Below, in pieces: positions 1 to 8,627 of a DNA stretch of 64,000 bases. Both the position numbers and the translations under genes were made by a program. Every line of letters begins with the position of its first letter. The first letter of the stretch is position 1. The notes under the pieces were generated by a model. The model was given only the letters and a program-made list of their open reading frames with translations, did no database searches and was not told the DNA's origin. The DNA comes from Streptomyces venezuelae (GTDB lineage Bacteria; Actinomycetota; Actinomycetes; Streptomycetales; Streptomycetaceae), in NCBI RefSeq assembly GCF_008642295.1, contig NZ_CP029190.1, forward strand, positions 4,757,501-4,821,500, read 5' to 3'.

Positions 1-182
1 TCGGCGTGGGCCTGCGCCCGCCCACCGTCTCCTGGGGCATCGACATCTCCAACGCCGCCCCGCAGATCCGCAACGCCCCGCACATGCTGCTCTGGCCCGC
101 CGGAGCGCTCAGTGTGACCGTGCTGGCGTTCATCATGCTCGGCGACGCGGTGCGCGACGCCCTCGACCCCAAGCTGCGCTGA
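1..182 (+). CDS. ABC transporter permease, DppC/OppC type (3' end only)
   Basis: Only the last 59 codons lie in the window; the start is upstream. The reading frame ends with the sequence LGDAVRDALDPKLR, the usual C-terminal end of DppC/OppC-type peptide permeases, preceded by a hydrophobic segment (about LWPAGALSVTVLAFIML) that fits the last membrane helix. The stop lies 12 bases before the ATG of the first ATPase gene, so this is the inner-membrane permease of the same peptide/nickel-type import operon. Substrate cannot be told from this fragment. Confidence 0.85.
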   Translation, partial: GVGLRPPTVSWGIDISNAAPQIRNAPHMLLWPAGALSVTVLAFIMLGDAVRDALDPKLR

Positions 183-194
183 GGAGCCCCGCAC

Positions 195-1178
195 ATGCTG
201 CTCGAAGTCCGCGACCTCCAGGTGGAATTCACCACGCGGGACGGGGTCGCCAAGGCCGTCAACGGGGTCGACTACGCGGTGGACGCCGGCGAGACCCTGG
301 CCGTGCTCGGCGAATCGGGCTCCGGCAAATCGGTCACCGCACAGGCCGTGATGGGCATCCTGGACAGCCCGCCCGGCCGGATCACCGGCGGCGAGATCCT
401 CTTCAAGGGCCAGAACCTGCTCAAGCTCAAGGATGAGGAACGCCGGAAGATCCGCGGCGCCGAAATGGCGATGATCTTCCAGGACGCCCTGTCCTCCCTC
501 AACCCGGTGCTCTCGGTGGGCAAACAGCTCGGTGAGATGTTCGAGGTCCACCGCGGCACCTCCCGCAGGGACGCCAGGCTCAAGGCCGTGGAACTGATGG
601 ACCGGGTCGGCATCCCGGCTGCGAAACAGCGGGTCGGCGACTACCCCCACCAGTTCTCCGGGGGCATGCGCCAACGCATCATGATTGCGATGGCGCTGGC
701 CCTGGAACCCTCGCTGATCATCGCCGACGAGCCCACCACCGCCCTCGACGTCACCGTCCAGGCCCAGGTCATGGACCTGCTCGCCGAGCTCCAGCGGGAA
801 CTCCGGATGGGCCTGATCCTGATCACCCACGACCTCGGGGTGGTCGCCGACGTGGCCGACCGGATCGCCGTCATGTACGCCGGCCGGATCGTCGAATCGG
901 CCCCCGTCCACCAGATCTACGCCGCCCCGGCCCACCCGTACACCCGCGGCCTGCTCGACTCCATCCCGCGCCTGGACCAGAAGGGCCAGGAGCTCTACGC
1001 GATCAAGGGACTGCCGCCCAACCTGCTGGCCATCCCGCCCGGCTGCGCCTTCAACCCGCGCTGCCCGATGGCCCGCGACCGCTGCCGTACAGACCTCCCG
1101 CCGCTGTACCCGGTCACCGAGTCCCCGGTGCCCAGGTCGAGCGCCTGCCACTTCTGGAAGGAGTGCCTCCATGCCTGA
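195..1178 (+). CDS. Peptide ABC transporter ATP-binding protein, DppD type
   Basis: A 327-residue ATPase of a dipeptide/oligopeptide importer. It has the Walker A motif GESGSGKS near residue 39, the signature FSGGMRQR, Walker [13 protein letters not shown] and the switch histidine in LITHDLGVV. The C-terminal extension carries the [15 protein letters not shown] cysteine cluster typical of the oligopeptide/dipeptide transporter C-terminal domain. It follows the permease with a 12-base gap and overlaps the next ATPase by 8 bases, so translation is probably coupled. Such transporters use two different ATPases, and this is the first of the pair. Substrate is unknown. Confidence 0.93.
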   Translation: MLLEVRDLQVEFTTRDGVAKAVNGVDYAVDAGETLAVLGESGSGKSVTAQAVMGILDSPPGRITGGEILFKGQNLLKLKDEERRKIRGAEMAMIFQDALSSLNPVLSVGKQLGEMFEVHRGTSRRDARLKAVELMDRVGIPAAKQRVGDYPHQFSGGMRQRIMIAMALALEPSLIIADEPTTALDVTVQAQVMDLLAELQRELRMGLILITHDLGVVADVADRIAVMYAGRIVESAPVHQIYAAPAHPYTRGLLDSIPRLDQKGQELYAIKGLPPNLLAIPPGCAFNPRCPMARDRCRTDLPPLYPVTESPVPRSSACHFWKECLHA

Positions 1179-2250
1179 GACCGAAGCCATCCTGGAAGTC
1201 CGCGGCCTGGTCAAGCACTACCCGCTCACCCGGGGCGTCCTCTTCAAGAAGCACGTCGGCGCGGTCAAGGCGGTCGACGGGGTCGACTTCACCCTCGGCG
1301 CCGGCGAAACCCTGGGCATCGTCGGCGAATCCGGCTGCGGCAAGTCCACCGTCGCCAGGATGCTGGTCCACCTGGAACGCCCGACCGCGGGCTCGATCGC
1401 GTACAAGGGCGAGGACGTCACCCGGCTGTCCGGCAAGGCCCTGCGCGCCGTCCGCCGGAACATCCAGATGGTCTTCCAGGACCCGTACACCTCCCTGAAC
1501 CCCCGGATGACGGTCGGCGACATCATCGGCGAGCCGTACGAGATCCACCCCGAGGCGGCCCCCAAGGGCGACCGGCGCCGGAAGGTGCAGGAACTCCTCG
1601 ACGTGGTCGGCCTCAACCCGGAGTACATCAACCGCTATCCGCACCAGTTCTCCGGAGGCCAGCGGCAGCGCATCGGCATCGCCCGGGGCCTCGCCCTCCG
1701 GCCCGAGATCATCGTCGCCGACGAGCCGGTCTCCGCCCTGGACGTCTCCGTCCAGGCCCAGGTGGTCAACCTGCTGGAACGCCTGCAGTCCGAGTTCCGG
1801 CTCTCCTACGTGTTCATCGCGCACGACCTCTCGATCGTCCGTCACATCTCCGACCGGGTCGGGGTGATGTACCTCGGGCGGATCGTGGAGCTCGGCACCG
1901 ACACCGAGATCTACGCCCACCCCACCCACCCCTACACCCAGGCGCTGCTCTCGGCCGTTCCGGTCCCCGACCCTCAGGCGCGCGCCCGCCGGGAGCGGAT
2001 CATCCTCTCCGGGGACGTCCCCTCCCCGGCCCATCCGCCCTCCGGCTGCCGCTTCCGCACCCGCTGCTGGAAGGCGCAGCCCCGCTGTGCGGCCGAGGTC
2101 CCGCTGCTGGCCGTCCCCGAGGCCTTCCGCGACACCGGCGGCCCGGCCGCGCATGCCTCCGCCTGCCATTTCGCGGCGGAGAAGCAGGTGGTCCCGCCGG
2201 AGGGCGGGGCTCCGCCACCGTCTGCCGGGCCGGGACCCGAACTTCGTTAA
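1171..2250 (+). CDS. Peptide ABC transporter ATP-binding protein, DppF type
   Basis: The second ATPase of the importer, 359 residues. Walker A GESGCGKS, signature FSGGQRQR, Walker [13 protein letters not shown] and the switch sequence [11 protein letters not shown] are all intact. The C-terminal cysteine cluster [15 protein letters not shown] matches the oligopeptide/dipeptide transporter C-terminal domain. The start ATG lies inside the end of the preceding ATPase gene with GGAGTG just upstream. The last 30 residues are proline/glycine-rich and probably disordered. It ends the operon; a promoter-like TTGACA with a palindrome follows 12 bases after the stop. Confidence 0.93.
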   Translation: MPETEAILEVRGLVKHYPLTRGVLFKKHVGAVKAVDGVDFTLGAGETLGIVGESGCGKSTVARMLVHLERPTAGSIAYKGEDVTRLSGKALRAVRRNIQMVFQDPYTSLNPRMTVGDIIGEPYEIHPEAAPKGDRRRKVQELLDVVGLNPEYINRYPHQFSGGQRQRIGIARGLALRPEIIVADEPVSALDVSVQAQVVNLLERLQSEFRLSYVFIAHDLSIVRHISDRVGVMYLGRIVELGTDTEIYAHPTHPYTQALLSAVPVPDPQARARRERIILSGDVPSPAHPPSGCRFRTRCWKAQPRCAAEVPLLAVPEAFRDTGGPAAHASACHFAAEKQVVPPEGGAPPPSAGPGPELR

Positions 2251-2262
2251 CACGGGGGCAAC

Positions 2263-2285
2263 TTGACAGTATCGGTGCCGATACG
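2263..2285 (+). promoter_or_regulatory. TTGACA box followed by a 7-bp inverted repeat
   Basis: TTGACA at 2263-2268 is a perfect -35 hexamer. It is followed immediately by GTATCGG-TG-CCGATAC (2269-2284), a perfect 7-bp inverted repeat with a 2-base centre, occupying the spacer of the putative promoter. The -10 position is GC-rich and not convincing. The arrangement suggests an operator, for example for a transcriptional repressor, upstream of the small membrane protein gene at 2523. Function is inferred only from position and symmetry. Confidence 0.4.
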
Positions 2286-2444
2286 TGCCCCGGGGACGCT
2301 GACCCGGTACGGTCCGTGCGGGTGCCGTAAAACCGGTCGGGGAGGGCGCGAGTCATCCCCGGCCGGTGCCCGCGTGCTCCGCCGCATGCGCGGCGTGCGC
2401 CCCTCGTGCTGCCGGAATTCGATCGATGCGCTGGCACGGATAGT

Positions 2445-2450
2445 TATGAT
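2445..2450 (+). promoter_or_regulatory. Candidate -10 element (TATGAT)
   Basis: TATGAT in an otherwise GC-rich stretch (TAGTTATGAT) lies 73 bases before the GTG start at 2523 and is close to the TANNNT consensus of the main vegetative sigma factor. No strong -35 is visible at the expected distance. It is offered as the most likely -10 of the 2523 gene. Confidence 0.35.
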
Positions 2451-2522
2451 CCGTAGCGCGCGGTGGGTATGACTCCGTCGTGTGCACTTACCTGTGTCCG
2501 TCCGACGTGGAGGTGAACCGCC

Positions 2523-2717
2523 GTGGCACTCTCGATCTCGGCCGTGGTGCTGCTGGCAGTCGTCGTCTTCCTGCTGGTCCGCAAGTCGGGACTCAAGCCG
2601 GGACACGCTGTGGTCTGCACGCTGCTCGGCTTCTATCTGGCGAGCTCGTCGATGGCTCCGACCCTGGACCAGCTCACCACCAACGTGGCCGGCATGATCA
2701 GCGGACTGAAGCTGTGA
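2523..2717 (+). CDS. Small two-helix membrane protein, conserved hypothetical
   Basis: A 64-residue protein starting at GTG with TGGAGGTGAAC just upstream as ribosome binding site. It has a first hydrophobic helix (residues about 3-19, [17 protein letters not shown]) and a second (about 27-43, [16 protein letters not shown]), so it should be a small integral membrane protein. I recognise it as a family widespread and highly similar in Streptomyces but know of no function. It stands alone 22 bases before mshB in the same direction and may be co-transcribed with it. Confidence 0.75.
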   Translation: MALSISAVVLLAVVVFLLVRKSGLKPGHAVVCTLLGFYLASSSMAPTLDQLTTNVAGMISGLKL

Positions 2718-2739
2718 GGACACCCCCTACGCTGGGCGT

Positions 2740-3651
2740 ATGAACGGTCTTCCCGCCCGTCGTCTGCTCCTGGTGCACGCGCACCCGGACGACGAGTCGA
2801 TCAACAACGGCGTCACCATGGCCAAGTACGCGGCCGAGGGTGCCCATGTCGCCCTGGTGACCTGCACGCTCGGCGAGGAGGGCGAGGTCATTCCGCCCGA
2901 GCTCGCCCATCTGGCGGCCGGTCAGGAGGACACGCTGGGCCGCCACCGGGTGGGCGAGCTCGCCGCGGCGATGGCCGAGCTCGGGGTGTCCGACCACGGC
3001 TTCCTCGGCGGGCCCGGCCGCTACCGCGACTCCGGGATGATGGGCGTGGAGCAGAACCACCGTCCGGGCGCCTTCTGGTCCGCCGACCTCGACGAGGCCG
3101 CCGGGTACCTCGTGGAGGTGATCCGGCGGATCCGTCCGCAGGTCCTGGTGACATACGACCCGAACGGCGGATACGGCCACCCCGACCACATCCAGGCCCA
3201 CCGGGTGGCCATGCGCGCCGCCGTGCTGGCCGCGGAGCCGGAGTTCCGGCCCGGACTCGGCGCGCCGCACACCATCGGGAAGATCTACTGGAACCGGGTG
3301 CCGCGCTCGGTGGTCGAGGAGGGCTTCGCCAAGCTCCACGCCGCCGGTGCCGCCTCGCCGTTCCCCGGCATCGCCACCCCCGAGGACGTGCCCGGGGTGG
3401 TCGAGGACGCCCGGATCACCGCGGAGATCTCCGACGACCGCGACGGCGCGTACGAGGCGGCCAAGGCGGCGGCGATGCGCGCCCATGCCACCCAGATCGC
3501 CGTCGACGGCCCGTTCTTCGCCCTCTCCAACGACCTGGCGCAGCCACTCTTCGAGCGCGAGTACTACGAGTTGGTCCAGGGCCGCTCCGGAGCCCCGGCC
3601 GGCGAGCGCGAACGCGACCTGTTCGCCGGGGTCGAGGAGGCGGCACGATGA
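2740..3651 (+). CDS. mshB: N-acetyl-1-D-myo-inositol-2-amino-2-deoxy-glucopyranoside deacetylase MshB
   Basis: This cytoplasmic zinc enzyme removes the acetyl group from GlcNAc-Ins, the second step of mycothiol synthesis, the main thiol of actinobacteria. The 303-residue length is normal for the family. The LmbE-type motif HAHPDDES is at residues 13-20 (zinc ligands His15 and Asp18, base Asp17), [12 protein letters not shown] follows, and the third zinc histidine is in [12 protein letters not shown]. The stop overlaps the next start as ATGA, so it is coupled to the DUF6113 gene. A mycothiol-dependent mycoredoxin is also encoded in this window at 61520. Confidence 0.93.
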   Translation: MNGLPARRLLLVHAHPDDESINNGVTMAKYAAEGAHVALVTCTLGEEGEVIPPELAHLAAGQEDTLGRHRVGELAAAMAELGVSDHGFLGGPGRYRDSGMMGVEQNHRPGAFWSADLDEAAGYLVEVIRRIRPQVLVTYDPNGGYGHPDHIQAHRVAMRAAVLAAEPEFRPGLGAPHTIGKIYWNRVPRSVVEEGFAKLHAAGAASPFPGIATPEDVPGVVEDARITAEISDDRDGAYEAAKAAAMRAHATQIAVDGPFFALSNDLAQPLFEREYYELVQGRSGAPAGERERDLFAGVEEAAR

Positions 3652-4031
3652 CCGGCACCTTCACCCCCGGCCGGATCGCCGCCCTGCTGGCCCTCGTGGT
3701 GGCCGGCGCGGTCACCGGTGCGGCCGGCTGGCTGGTGGTCGACCTGTGGTTCCCCGGCGGCCTGCTGCTCGCCCTGCTGGCCCTGTTCGGGGTCTTCCTG
3801 GGGGGCCGGCTGGCCCTCGGCGGGGGCCTCGGCGTCGGTGCGGCGGCCACCGGCTGGTTCCTCGCCTATGTGGTGCTCAGTGTCCCGCGCCCGGAAGGCG
3901 ACTTCCTGCTCAGCTCGGCCGGAATCGGTATGTATGCCTACCTTTTGGGTGGGGCGGTGGCCGCTGTGATCTGCGCCACGATGCGGGGACCGGTGGAGGG
4001 GCCGGTTTCGGCCGCCCGGCCCGGCAAGTGA
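3648..4031 (+). CDS. DUF6113-type integral membrane protein
   Basis: A 127-residue, very hydrophobic protein with about four membrane helices (roughly residues 9-29, 33-53, 55-78 and 90-112) and a short cytoplasmic C-terminal tail. It overlaps mshB by ATGA and is therefore translationally coupled to it. The family regularly follows mshB in streptomycetes, but I know of no assigned function. A link to mycothiol metabolism rests on position alone. Confidence 0.8.
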   Translation: MTGTFTPGRIAALLALVVAGAVTGAAGWLVVDLWFPGGLLLALLALFGVFLGGRLALGGGLGVGAAATGWFLAYVVLSVPRPEGDFLLSSAGIGMYAYLLGGAVAAVICATMRGPVEGPVSAARPGK

Positions 4032-4227
4032 CGTGCCGTTCGGGGCAGTCGTATGAGGTGCGCCGGAGCGTGTGAACCGCCCCGGTGCGCCCCTCCCGCA
4101 ACCCGGCGGACAACCCTGCCGGGTCCGCCCGTAGGTTGCGGCGCGGCGGCGGCCAGTATGGTGGACGGGCCGCCGAGCTGCCCGCGCACGGTATGACGGG
4201 CGGCGGAGCCAACCGGGAGAACCTGCC

Positions 4228-6213
4228 TTGAGCCGTGAAACTGACAGTTCGTCCTCCGGGCCCCACGGGTCCGGTGGAGCCGCATACCCGTCGGGTACGC
4301 CGCCGTACGGATCACGCCAGTACCCGGCGAACGCCCCGGAGGGGAACACTGTGACTTCCAAGCCGTCCACGCCCGCCGGCGACTCCGACGGGCCGAAGAC
4401 CGAGACCACGCTGACGACCCGGATCCGGATCAACATTCCGGGTTCCCGGCCGATTCCGCCGGTGGTCGTACGCAAGCCGGTGGCCGAAGCGGAGGCCGGA
4501 GATCCGGTCGAGCCTGCCGAGGCCGCACCGGAGCCCGCCCCGGCTCCGGCGCCCGCCCCGGCCGAGCCGGAGACCAGCAACTGGTTCGCCCCGCGCAAGC
4601 CGGCCGCCGCTGCTCCGGCGCCGGCCCCGGCTGCCGCCCCGGCGCCCGCCGCGCCGCCCGCCCCGGCTCCGGGCCGGCCGGGACTCCCGACCCGTCAGCC
4701 GCAGGCCTCCGCCCCGGGCCAGGCACAGCCGCCCGCGCCGGCCGCCGCGTACGGCTCCGGCCGCCCGGGTGGCCCCGGTGTCGGTGCCGGCGCCCCCGGC
4801 TCCCGGCCGCCCGGCGCGGGCCCCCGCCCCGGCGCTCCCGGTGGCCAGGCTCCCCATGACTTCCCCGGCGGCCCCGCCGGCCCCGGCCAGGCCCCCGGCG
4901 GCCCGGGCTTCGCGCCCGCGGGCGGCGGCTTCGCCCCGGACGCCGGCCCCGGCTACGGCACGGGCGGGCCCGCCCCGCACGGCTTCGCCCCCGCCCCCGG
5001 CGGCAGCCCGGCCGGGCCCACCGGCGGCCCCGCCTTCGGGACCATGCCGGTCAGCGGCCCTCCCCGGGCCGACGAGGACTTCCCCGGCCCCGGGCCCGCC
5101 CCGAGCTGGCCCGGCCCGGAGTTCGACGGCGGTGCGCCCACCGGAGCCCTGCCGCGCATCGACCACCCGGCGGCTGCTCCGATGCCGCGGCCGGTCCCGA
5201 ACCCCACCCCCACGCCCCGGCCGGCCCCCGCCGCCTCGGCCTCCGAGCCCGTCCCCGCCCCCGCCAAGAAGAAGGGCCGCTCCAAGCTGGTCCTGGCCGG
5301 CGGCGGCATCGTCGTGCTGCTCGGCGTCGCCTACGGCGCGGGCCTGCTGCTCAACCACTCCGACGTACCCAAGGGCACCACCGTCCTCGGCGTGGACATC
5401 AGCGGCACCCGCGAAGAGGCCGTCGCCAAACTGCAGACCGCCTTCGGTAACCGGGCCGCCGCCCCGCTGCAGCTCACCGTCGGGGGCAAGCAGGTCGAGC
5501 TGAAGCCCGAGAAGGCCGGGCTGTCCCTGGACAGCCAGACCACCGTGCGCAACGCCGCCGGCAGCGACTACAACCCGGTCACCGTGATCGGCTCCCTCTT
5601 CGGCCAGGAGCGCCCGGCCACCCCGGTCATCCCGGTCGACGAGGAGAAGCTCCAGGTCGCCCTCCAGGAGCTGGCCGGCACCTCCGGCAGCGCCGTCGAG
5701 GCGACGATCAAGTTCGAGCCGAACAAGGTCACCGCGGTCCCCGGCAAGGCCGGCAGCAGCCTGGACGTGGAAGCCTCCATCGGCAAGGTCACCGACGCCT
5801 ACCGCGCCCTGGTGGAGACCGGCCAGTCGGCGCCCGTCGAGCTCCCGGTGACGGACAAGGCCCCGACGGTCGGCCAGGCCGAACTCGACCGGGCCATGAA
5901 CGAATTCGCCAAGCCCGCCATGTCCGGGAACGTCACGGTCAAGGCGGGCGCCAAGTCCATCCCCTTCGGCCCGTCCCGCTCGCTTCCCAAGATCCTCAGC
6001 ATGGTGGTGGTGGACGGCAAGCTGGTCGAGAAGTACGACCTCGCCGCGCTCAAGGAGCTCTACGGGAACACCTTCGACGGGGTCCAGGTCATGCGCGGCA
6101 ACGGCGAGAAGACCGCGGTCACCCCGGAGGACGTGGCCGGCGCCCTCGGCAAGGCCCTGCGCGGCAAGACCGCCGCCGAACGGGTCGGGGTCATCGAGAC
6201 CAACGCGAGCTGA
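4228..6213 (+). CDS. Membrane-anchored protein with long Pro/Ala/Gly-rich region and PG_binding_4-like repeats
   Basis: The frame opens with TTG at 4228 (GGGAGAA upstream, 661 residues). A GTG at 4351 has a stronger site (GGAGGGGAAC) and would give 620 residues, so the start is uncertain. Residues to about 345 are a low-complexity Pro/Ala/Gly region, probably cytoplasmic, ending in the basic PAKKKGRSKL. One membrane helix follows (LVLAGGGIVVLLGVAYGAGLLL). The roughly 290 exported residues begin VPKGTTVLGVDISGTREEAV, the pattern of YoaR/VanW-type peptidoglycan-binding domains, apparently in tandem. A cell-wall role is inferred. A strong hairpin follows the stop. Confidence 0.75.
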   Translation: MSRETDSSSSGPHGSGGAAYPSGTPPYGSRQYPANAPEGNTVTSKPSTPAGDSDGPKTETTLTTRIRINIPGSRPIPPVVVRKPVAEAEAGDPVEPAEAAPEPAPAPAPAPAEPETSNWFAPRKPAAAAPAPAPAAAPAPAAPPAPAPGRPGLPTRQPQASAPGQAQPPAPAAAYGSGRPGGPGVGAGAPGSRPPGAGPRPGAPGGQAPHDFPGGPAGPGQAPGGPGFAPAGGGFAPDAGPGYGTGGPAPHGFAPAPGGSPAGPTGGPAFGTMPVSGPPRADEDFPGPGPAPSWPGPEFDGGAPTGALPRIDHPAAAPMPRPVPNPTPTPRPAPAASASEPVPAPAKKKGRSKLVLAGGGIVVLLGVAYGAGLLLNHSDVPKGTTVLGVDISGTREEAVAKLQTAFGNRAAAPLQLTVGGKQVELKPEKAGLSLDSQTTVRNAAGSDYNPVTVIGSLFGQERPATPVIPVDEEKLQVALQELAGTSGSAVEATIKFEPNKVTAVPGKAGSSLDVEASIGKVTDAYRALVETGQSAPVELPVTDKAPTVGQAELDRAMNEFAKPAMSGNVTVKAGAKSIPFGPSRSLPKILSMVVVDGKLVEKYDLAALKELYGNTFDGVQVMRGNGEKTAVTPEDVAGALGKALRGKTAAERVGVIETNAS

Positions 6214-6237
6214 CCGGCCCGCTGTCCCGTCACACGA

Positions 6238-6263
6238 GCCCTGCCCGGGGATCCGGGCAGGGC
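6238..6263. terminator. Intrinsic-type hairpin between convergent genes
   Basis: GCCCTGCCCGG (6238-6248) pairs perfectly with CCGGGCAGGGC (6253-6263) across a GGAT loop. It lies between the 4228-6213 gene and the convergent SirB1-like gene, so it can end transcription from both sides. There is no long T run, as is usual in Streptomyces. Confidence 0.7.
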
Positions 6264-6295
6264 CCCTGCCGTGGCCGCGGTGCCCCGGGCCCCGC

Positions 6296-7093
6296 TCAGT
6301 TCAGCAGGGCCCGTGCCGCGAGCGCCTCCGCGCGGAGCCGGGCCGCCGCGTCCGCGTCCACCGCCGAGACGACCTCGGCGTACGCATCGAGCTCGGCCGC
6401 GCCCGCCGTGAACTCCCCCCGGTTGACCAGCAGTCGTGCCCGCTCGTAGCGGAGCGAAGCCGGGTGCGAGGGCAGCAGCAGCGACAGGTCCAGCGACCAC
6501 AGGGCCACCGCCGACTCCTCCGGCCGGGCGGCGGCCCAGGCACGGATGTTGTTCAGGATGCGCAGCACGATGTCCAGGGTCCGGGCCGGCTCCAGCGGCC
6601 CCGCCTCAGCCGCCACCCCCGCGGGGCCCGCGCCGAGCGCCGCGCCGCCCGCGAAGGGGTCCACGTGCACCCGCTCCTCCGGGTCCCCGAAGCCGACCAC
6701 GAAGTGCCCCGGCAGGCCCAGCCCGTACACCGGGGCACCGGCCCGGCGGGCCACCTCCAGCCAGACCACCGACAACAGGATCGGCAGCCCGCGCCGCCGC
6801 CGCAGCACCTCGTGCAGCAGCGAGGAGGACAGCCGGCCGTAGTCGGCCGGGGTGCCGTGGAAGCCCAGTTGCCCGCCCAGCAGTTCCGACAGGGCCGCCG
6901 CCCACTCCCGCGGGCTCCGCAGCCCGTACGGCAGCAGTCCGGCCAGCCGGTCGAGTTCGATCTGGGCCTCGTCCACGGCCCGTTCGTCCAGGGACGGATC
7001 GGCCTCTGCCGCCAGATACAGGCACAACAGCGACAGGTCGGGGCGTTCCGACCGTGCTTCCGCCGCGAACTCCGCGCGGAACGCGCCGCTCAC
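6296..7093 (-). CDS. SirB1/transglutaminase-like family protein
   Basis: A 265-residue protein starting at GTG 7093 with GGAGGG upstream. Its start overlaps the stop of the acetyltransferase gene as GTGA, so the frame beyond 7093 is a shadow of that gene. Residues about 55-170 contain LSSSLLHEVLRRRRGLPILL, YGLGLPGHFVVGF and VHVDPFAGG, the pattern of the SirB1 family (a transglutaminase-core variant). The C-terminal 90 residues are helical and TPR-like (LNNIRAWAAARPE). The reaction is unknown; such proteins are not proven transglutaminases. Expressed together with the GNAT gene. Confidence 0.85.
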   Translation of the reverse strand: MSGAFRAEFAAEARSERPDLSLLCLYLAAEADPSLDERAVDEAQIELDRLAGLLPYGLRSPREWAAALSELLGGQLGFHGTPADYGRLSSSLLHEVLRRRRGLPILLSVVWLEVARRAGAPVYGLGLPGHFVVGFGDPEERVHVDPFAGGAALGAGPAGVAAEAGPLEPARTLDIVLRILNNIRAWAAARPEESAVALWSLDLSLLLPSHPASLRYERARLLVNRGEFTAGAAELDAYAEVVSAVDADAAARLRAEALAARALLN

Positions 7094-8094
7094 GATCCCT
7101 CCGCCCGGAAATGGTGGTATGCGTGGTGCGTTGCGAAACCCAGTCCGTCGTAGAGTCCGCGGGCCCCGTCGTTGTCCGCCTCCACCTGGAGCCAGGCCGC
7201 CGAGGCCCCCTCGTCGAGGGCCTGCCGGGCCAGCGCCGCCATCACCGCCGTCGCCAGGCCCTGCCGCCGGTGCTCCGGGGCGACCTCCACCGCGGCGAAG
7301 CCGGCCCACCGGCCGTCCACCACGCACCGTCCGATCGCCTGCCCGGGCACCGAGGCGAACCACACCGAGGGCCCTGCCGAAGGTCCCGGCGACAGGACGG
7401 CCCGGGCCACCGCCGGGTCCGCGGCCTTCGCAGACCGCCCGTACAGCGCCATCCAGTCCTCGTCGCAGTCCCGGGTGAGGGCCACACCTGACACATTCGC
7501 CTCCAGATCGCCGACCGGTGCGAGCGAGGCGATCCTGACCTCCGCCGAGACCTCGCGCACCCAGCCGCGCTCGGCCAGCTGCGCGCACAGCGCCTCCTGG
7601 GTGCCCACGGCCCCCGTCGCCGTCTGTACGTACGGGGGGAGTCCCCGGTCCGTGTACCAGGCCGTCACCCGCGCGAGTGCTTCGTCCAGAGGCATCCCCG
7701 GGTCGCCCAGCGGAAGTACCGAATTGGCCCGCCGGGTGAATCCGGCCGAGGCCCGCAGCGTCCAGTCGCCCAGCGGCTCGTTCTCCAGCGGCTGCCAGGC
7801 CCGGGCGGCGGCCCGCGCGAGCTCCTCGAAGGAGGCCGAGGGGCCCCGCCGACGGGCCGGTGCCGGAGGCACCACCTTGCCCGCGACCAGGGACGATTCC
7901 GCGATACGGACGGTTTCACCGCTCTTTCGTGTGATCAGCAGCACACCGTCCGTCCACGATACGAGAACACCCACCACGTCCGTGAACTTCCCACCGCCCC
8001 CGGGGGCCGTGACGGCACAGCGCACGGACACCCGTTTACCCACGTCAGCCGGGGTAATGCGAATCTCCATCAGTGCACCAGCGGTGATTTCCAC
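7090..8094 (-). CDS. GNAT family N-acetyltransferase with N-terminal beta-barrel-like domain
   Basis: A 334-residue protein. Residues 1-75 (ITPADVGKRVSVRC onward) look like a small SH3-like domain; residues about 200-330 hold the GNAT fold with the acetyl-CoA loop sequence RRQGLATAVMAAL and the last helix sequence DNDGARGLYDGLGF. GTG 8094 is taken as start because GAGGGG and GAGAG precede it; ATG 8070 lacks a ribosome site but remains possible. The substrate is unknown. The same N-terminal domain plus GNAT arrangement is common in actinobacteria. It is coupled to the downstream SirB1-like gene by a 4-base overlap. Confidence 0.85.
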   Translation of the reverse strand: MEITAGALMEIRITPADVGKRVSVRCAVTAPGGGGKFTDVVGVLVSWTDGVLLITRKSGETVRIAESSLVAGKVVPPAPARRRGPSASFEELARAAARAWQPLENEPLGDWTLRASAGFTRRANSVLPLGDPGMPLDEALARVTAWYTDRGLPPYVQTATGAVGTQEALCAQLAERGWVREVSAEVRIASLAPVGDLEANVSGVALTRDCDEDWMALYGRSAKAADPAVARAVLSPGPSAGPSVWFASVPGQAIGRCVVDGRWAGFAAVEVAPEHRRQGLATAVMAALARQALDEGASAAWLQVEADNDGARGLYDGLGFATHHAYHHFRAEGS

Positions 8095-8210
8095 AGCTCT
8101 CTAGCCCCTCTTGTTCGGATCGTGGCCGGGAACGGCGATACTAGGTGTGGGCATCGACGACGCCGCGCTCCCGCGCGATATGGACAGCCCTACCGAGGAG
8201 GAACGAGAGC

Positions 8211-8543
8211 GTGACCTACGTCATCGCGGAGCCTTGTGTCGACGTCAAGGACAAGGCATGCATCGAAGAGTGCCCCGTCGACTGCATCTACGAGGGCCAG
8301 CGGTCCTTGTACATCCACCCGGACGAATGCGTCGACTGTGGTGCCTGTGAGCCGGTCTGCCCGGTTGAGGCGATCTTCTACGAGGACGACACCCCGGAGG
8401 AGTGGAAGGACTACTACAAGGCGAACGTCGAGTTCTTCGACGAGCTCGGTTCGCCCGGTGGTGCCTCCAAGCTCGGCCTGATCGAGCGCGACCACCCCTT
8501 CATCGCAGCGCTGCCGGAGGGCATCAACCCGCCGGCGCACTGA
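8211..8543 (+). CDS. fdxA: Seven-iron ferredoxin (3Fe-4S/4Fe-4S)
   Basis: A 110-residue cytoplasmic electron carrier. Cysteines 9, 17, 21 and 25 and the motif C40-x2-C43-x2-C46-x3-C50-P match the FdxA/FdxC type: by analogy with Azotobacter ferredoxin I, C9, C17 and C50 hold the 3Fe-4S cluster and C21, C40, C43 and C46 the 4Fe-4S cluster. GTG 8211 is chosen because AGGAGG lies just upstream and the family starts at TYVIAEPC; the frame open further upstream is not homologous. A perfect 19-bp hairpin follows the gene, then dapC, an order also seen in mycobacteria. Confidence 0.95.
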   Translation: MTYVIAEPCVDVKDKACIEECPVDCIYEGQRSLYIHPDECVDCGACEPVCPVEAIFYEDDTPEEWKDYYKANVEFFDELGSPGGASKLGLIERDHPFIAALPEGINPPAH

Positions 8544-8550
8544 TCTCCCA

Positions 8551-8591
8551 CCCCGGTCCGGTACGGCGGCGCCCGCCGTACCGGACCGGGG
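8551..8591 (+). terminator. Strong intrinsic terminator after ferredoxin gene
   Basis: A perfect 19-bp inverted repeat (8551-8569 with 8573-8591, loop CGC) is followed by TGTTTTGC. The T-rich tail makes it one of the clearest rho-independent terminators in the window. It lies between fdxA and dapC, so dapC is either read through or has its own promoter. Confidence 0.85.
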
Positions 8592-8627
8592 TGTTTTGCA
8601 CCGCGTTCGAGAAAGAGAGCACGCACC

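Noticed and set aside
2263..2472. 69-codon frame between the transporter operon and the small membrane protein
   Set aside because: It overlaps the promoter-like palindrome, has no ribosome site and no similarity I recognise.
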